Source of the DNA: an uncultured Ruminococcus sp.
Lineage (GTDB): Bacteria > Bacillota > Clostridia > Oscillospirales > Acutalibacteraceae
Length of the DNA: 16,146 bases
Reading direction: 5' to 3'
Assembly (NCBI GenBank): GCA_902767175.1
Contig: CACXGH010000070.1
Location: 1 to 16,146, forward strand
Part shown: positions 14,585-16,146 of the stretch, in pieces
Numbering within the stretch: the first letter of the stretch is position 1
Layout of the letters: each line of letters starts with the position of its first letter
Notes under the pieces: model-generated
Seen by the model: the letters and a program-made list of their open reading frames with translations, nothing else
Told to the model about the DNA's origin: nothing
Database searches by the model: none
Made by a program: the position numbers and the translations under genes

Positions 14585-15958
14585 TCAAGACTTTTCCGTA
14601 TGATGATTTTTTACGATAAGGACTCTCGATATCCTCCTCTGGTCCGCTTCAAGCACCGTAAACCTTGTGCCGTTTATCATTATAGACGGGTGTTCTCCGT
14701 TTTTGGGGATATGCCCCATTCTGTCAAGCATTATTCCCGCTATAGTATCGTTATCATCTTCATCAAAGCTGATACCCGTCAGATCCTCTATCTCATCAAG
14801 CGGAGTTGCACCGTCAACGGTAAAACTGTATTCGTTTACCTTCTTTATTACATCGTCCTCATTGTCATATTCGTCCTGAATATTGCCGAGAATGGATTCT
14901 ATCAGATCCTCCATTGTAATAATGCCGCCCGTACCTCCGAATTCATCTATAACAACTGCTATCTGTGTCTTATGAGATGTCATATATTCAAACATCTCAC
15001 TGCAGCGCTTGCTGTCGGGTACATATACAGCCTCTCTGATGATAGCCGGGTCTATTTTGTCATCGGGCGCTGTCTTTCCTACATACTTAAGAAGATCCTT
15101 GACATAGATTATACCTGTTATATCGTCAATATCGTCATGATAAACAGGAATTCTTGAACGGCCGCTCTCTATCGCTACAGACACAAGCTTTGAAAGGCTG
15201 TCACCGTCTCTGACACCTACGATATCCTTCCGGTGGGTCATTACCTCGCCTACTGTGGTATCATCAAAGTCAAACACGTTCTCTATCATGCTCCTTGTGT
15301 TTTCCTCGATTGTGCCGTTTTCCTCCCCCTCGTCTGCTATCATAAGAATTTTTTCTTCTGTCGGGTTTTCAGTCTGTTCTTCATTTTCATGCTCCTTGGC
15401 GGAAAACCTGGATAAAAGGATTGCAGCAGCACCGCATAAGGCAGAAATCGGTATAAATATAACAGAAAGCAGCCTGAATAACGGTGCAGCTTTGATCAGA
15501 TATTTTTCAGGGTCTGCAGACACAATATGCTCAGGAATTACAAAGCCGCACACTGCAATTACCAACGCCTGCAAAAAAAGCAGCAGAATTAACGACAGTA
15601 TCATAGAGACTGTACCTGTACAGCCTGCAGAATAAAACGCAAATGACAGCGGCAAAATAAACACACAGCCCGAAAGCAGCACCGCTGCTGCGGAATTAAG
15701 AGCCATGCCGGAATAACATCTTCTCAGATATTTATCTGACGATGATTTTATTTCAGCGGCTTTATTATTACGGGTATCTTCTCCTTCACTGCTGCCCTTC
15801 AGCACAGCAAGAGATGACTCTCTCAGGGCTGCAGCACAGACGGATAGAAAGCAAAAAACAAGTACAAGCACCAACACGGCAATACCTGTTATTATCATAT
15901 TCTGTACAGAAAAAAGCCGGTCAAACGGTATGTCAGCTTCTGACAATTCACTCAGCAT
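14585..15958 (-). CDS. CNNM/CBS-pair/CorC-HlyC domain membrane protein (hemolysin family)
   Basis: A 457-residue protein. The N-terminal CNNM-type membrane domain has helices at about 20-42, 84-110, 117-140 and 160-184. A cytosolic CBS pair follows at about 238-360 (VGEVMTHRKDIVGV; DEFGGTGGIITMEDLIESI), then a CorC_HlyC domain at about 375-452. The family includes Mg2+ or other divalent-cation transporters. The CBS and C-terminal parts match well. The membrane part is divergent: the usual SA-x-E-x-A motif reads SVCAAALRE, and the usual GE-x-x-PK reads CGFVIPEH. Transport activity is therefore uncertain. I choose ATG 15958; an in-frame GTG at 15970 falls inside the GAGGTG ribosome binding site (15968-15973). 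Single gene with its own promoter. Confidence 0.88.
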   Translation of the reverse strand: MLSELSEADIPFDRLFSVQNMIITGIAVLVLVLVFCFLSVCAAALRESSLAVLKGSSEGEDTRNNKAAEIKSSSDKYLRRCYSGMALNSAAAVLLSGCVFILPLSFAFYSAGCTGTVSMILSLILLLFLQALVIAVCGFVIPEHIVSADPEKYLIKAAPLFRLLSVIFIPISALCGAAAILLSRFSAKEHENEEQTENPTEEKILMIADEGEENGTIEENTRSMIENVFDFDDTTVGEVMTHRKDIVGVRDGDSLSKLVSVAIESGRSRIPVYHDDIDDITGIIYVKDLLKYVGKTAPDDKIDPAIIREAVYVPDSKRCSEMFEYMTSHKTQIAVVIDEFGGTGGIITMEDLIESILGNIQDEYDNEDDVIKKVNEYSFTVDGATPLDEIEDLTGISFDEDDNDTIAGIMLDRMGHIPKNGEHPSIMINGTRFTVLEADQRRISRVLIVKNHHTEKS

Positions 15959-16010
15959 CTGATGCTTCACCTCACATTTTTACAAAAATTAACTTGACCG
16001 TATTTCCACT

Positions 16011-16039
16011 ATTATATCATCATTTAATTTGCAAATCAA
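16011..16039 (-). promoter_or_regulatory. Sigma-A promoter of the CorC/HlyC gene
   Basis: On the minus strand TTGATT (16034-16039), 17-base spacer, TATAAT (16011-16016), with TGA before the -10 giving the extended form. It is about 52 bases upstream of the chosen ATG. Confidence 0.8.
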
Positions 16040-16069
16040 TTATTTTTAGATTATAATTAGCTTAAACAA

Positions 16070-16143
16070 GGAGCAAAGCTCCAACAAGCTCGCTTGATTG
16101 GAGCGAGCGACGCCGTCAACAGACGTCGGGGAGCTTTAGCTCC
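16070..16143. repeat. Cluster of four GAGC-rich hairpins at the window edge
   Basis: Four inverted repeats lie side by side. GGAGC/GCTCC pairs at 16070-16082 (3-base loop), GCTCGCT/AGCGAGC at 16088-16108, CGACG/CGTCG at 16108-16128, and GGAGC/GCTCC at 16130-16143 (4-base loop). The first and last stems have the same sequence and could also pair with each other. The block is much richer in G+C than the A/T-rich bases just before it, and it continues past the window edge. Possibly a dispersed intergenic repeat. Confidence 0.6.
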
Positions 16144-16146
16144 TGC

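Noticed and set aside
14558..15157. 199-codon + strand frame opposite the CorC/HlyC gene
   Set aside because: Fully antisense to a well-supported conserved gene, lacks a ribosome binding site, and has a non-protein-like composition.

Overview
The window looks like chromosomal DNA from a low-to-middle G+C anaerobic Firmicute. The gene content, a Gx-transporter/HepI-like protein, BspA-type leucine-rich repeats, a Gld-like ABC cassette with DUF4340, LexA-type SOS control and strong AGGAGG ribosome binding sites, suggests a Ruminococcus/Oscillospiraceae-type gut clostridium. That assignment is an inference; the window has no rRNA or other taxonomic marker. No phage, transposase, CRISPR array or tRNA was seen.

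Layout. Positions 1-173 are the lysine/alanine/proline-rich repeat tail of a protein that begins outside the window, followed by a clear intrinsic terminator. A 480-base gene-free stretch with unexplained inverted repeats leads into a two-component system on the + strand: an OmpR-type response regulator and a membrane histidine kinase overlapping by ATGA. A shared terminator-like hairpin separates this from a convergent minus-strand operon: a BspA-type leucine-rich repeat membrane protein followed 17 bases later by a small Gx-transporter/HepI-like membrane protein. Next on the minus strand is lexA with a good sigma-A promoter. A two-copy tandem repeat of about 110 bases lies upstream of it. 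Its hairpin keeps pairing while its sequence changes between copies.

The middle of the window (6339-8607, minus strand) has a cytosolic M14-family peptidase resembling cell-wall gamma-D-glutamyl endopeptidases and two small lipoproteins. One lipoprotein has an acidic Ser/Glu linker and a C-terminal domain resembling LprI/DUF1311. Between the peptidase and the divergent exoA gene lies a 168-base stretch that can fold end to end as a long rod with several nested perfect stems. It is the best candidate here for an undescribed structured RNA.

From 8931 to 14512 five + strand genes with tight spacing form a probable operon: exodeoxyribonuclease III, an ABC ATPase, an ABC-2 permease, a GldG-family auxiliary protein and a DUF4340 protein. 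The last four form a Gld-like ABC export cassette whose substrate is unknown in non-gliding bacteria. A strong bidirectional hairpin ends this operon and the convergent CNNM/CBS/CorC-HlyC gene. The window closes with a run of GAGC-rich hairpins cut off by the window edge.

The main leads are the rod-like element upstream of exoA, the covarying tandem repeat upstream of lexA, the hairpin cluster at the right edge, the structured region upstream of the response regulator, and the LRR/Gx-transporter pairing.
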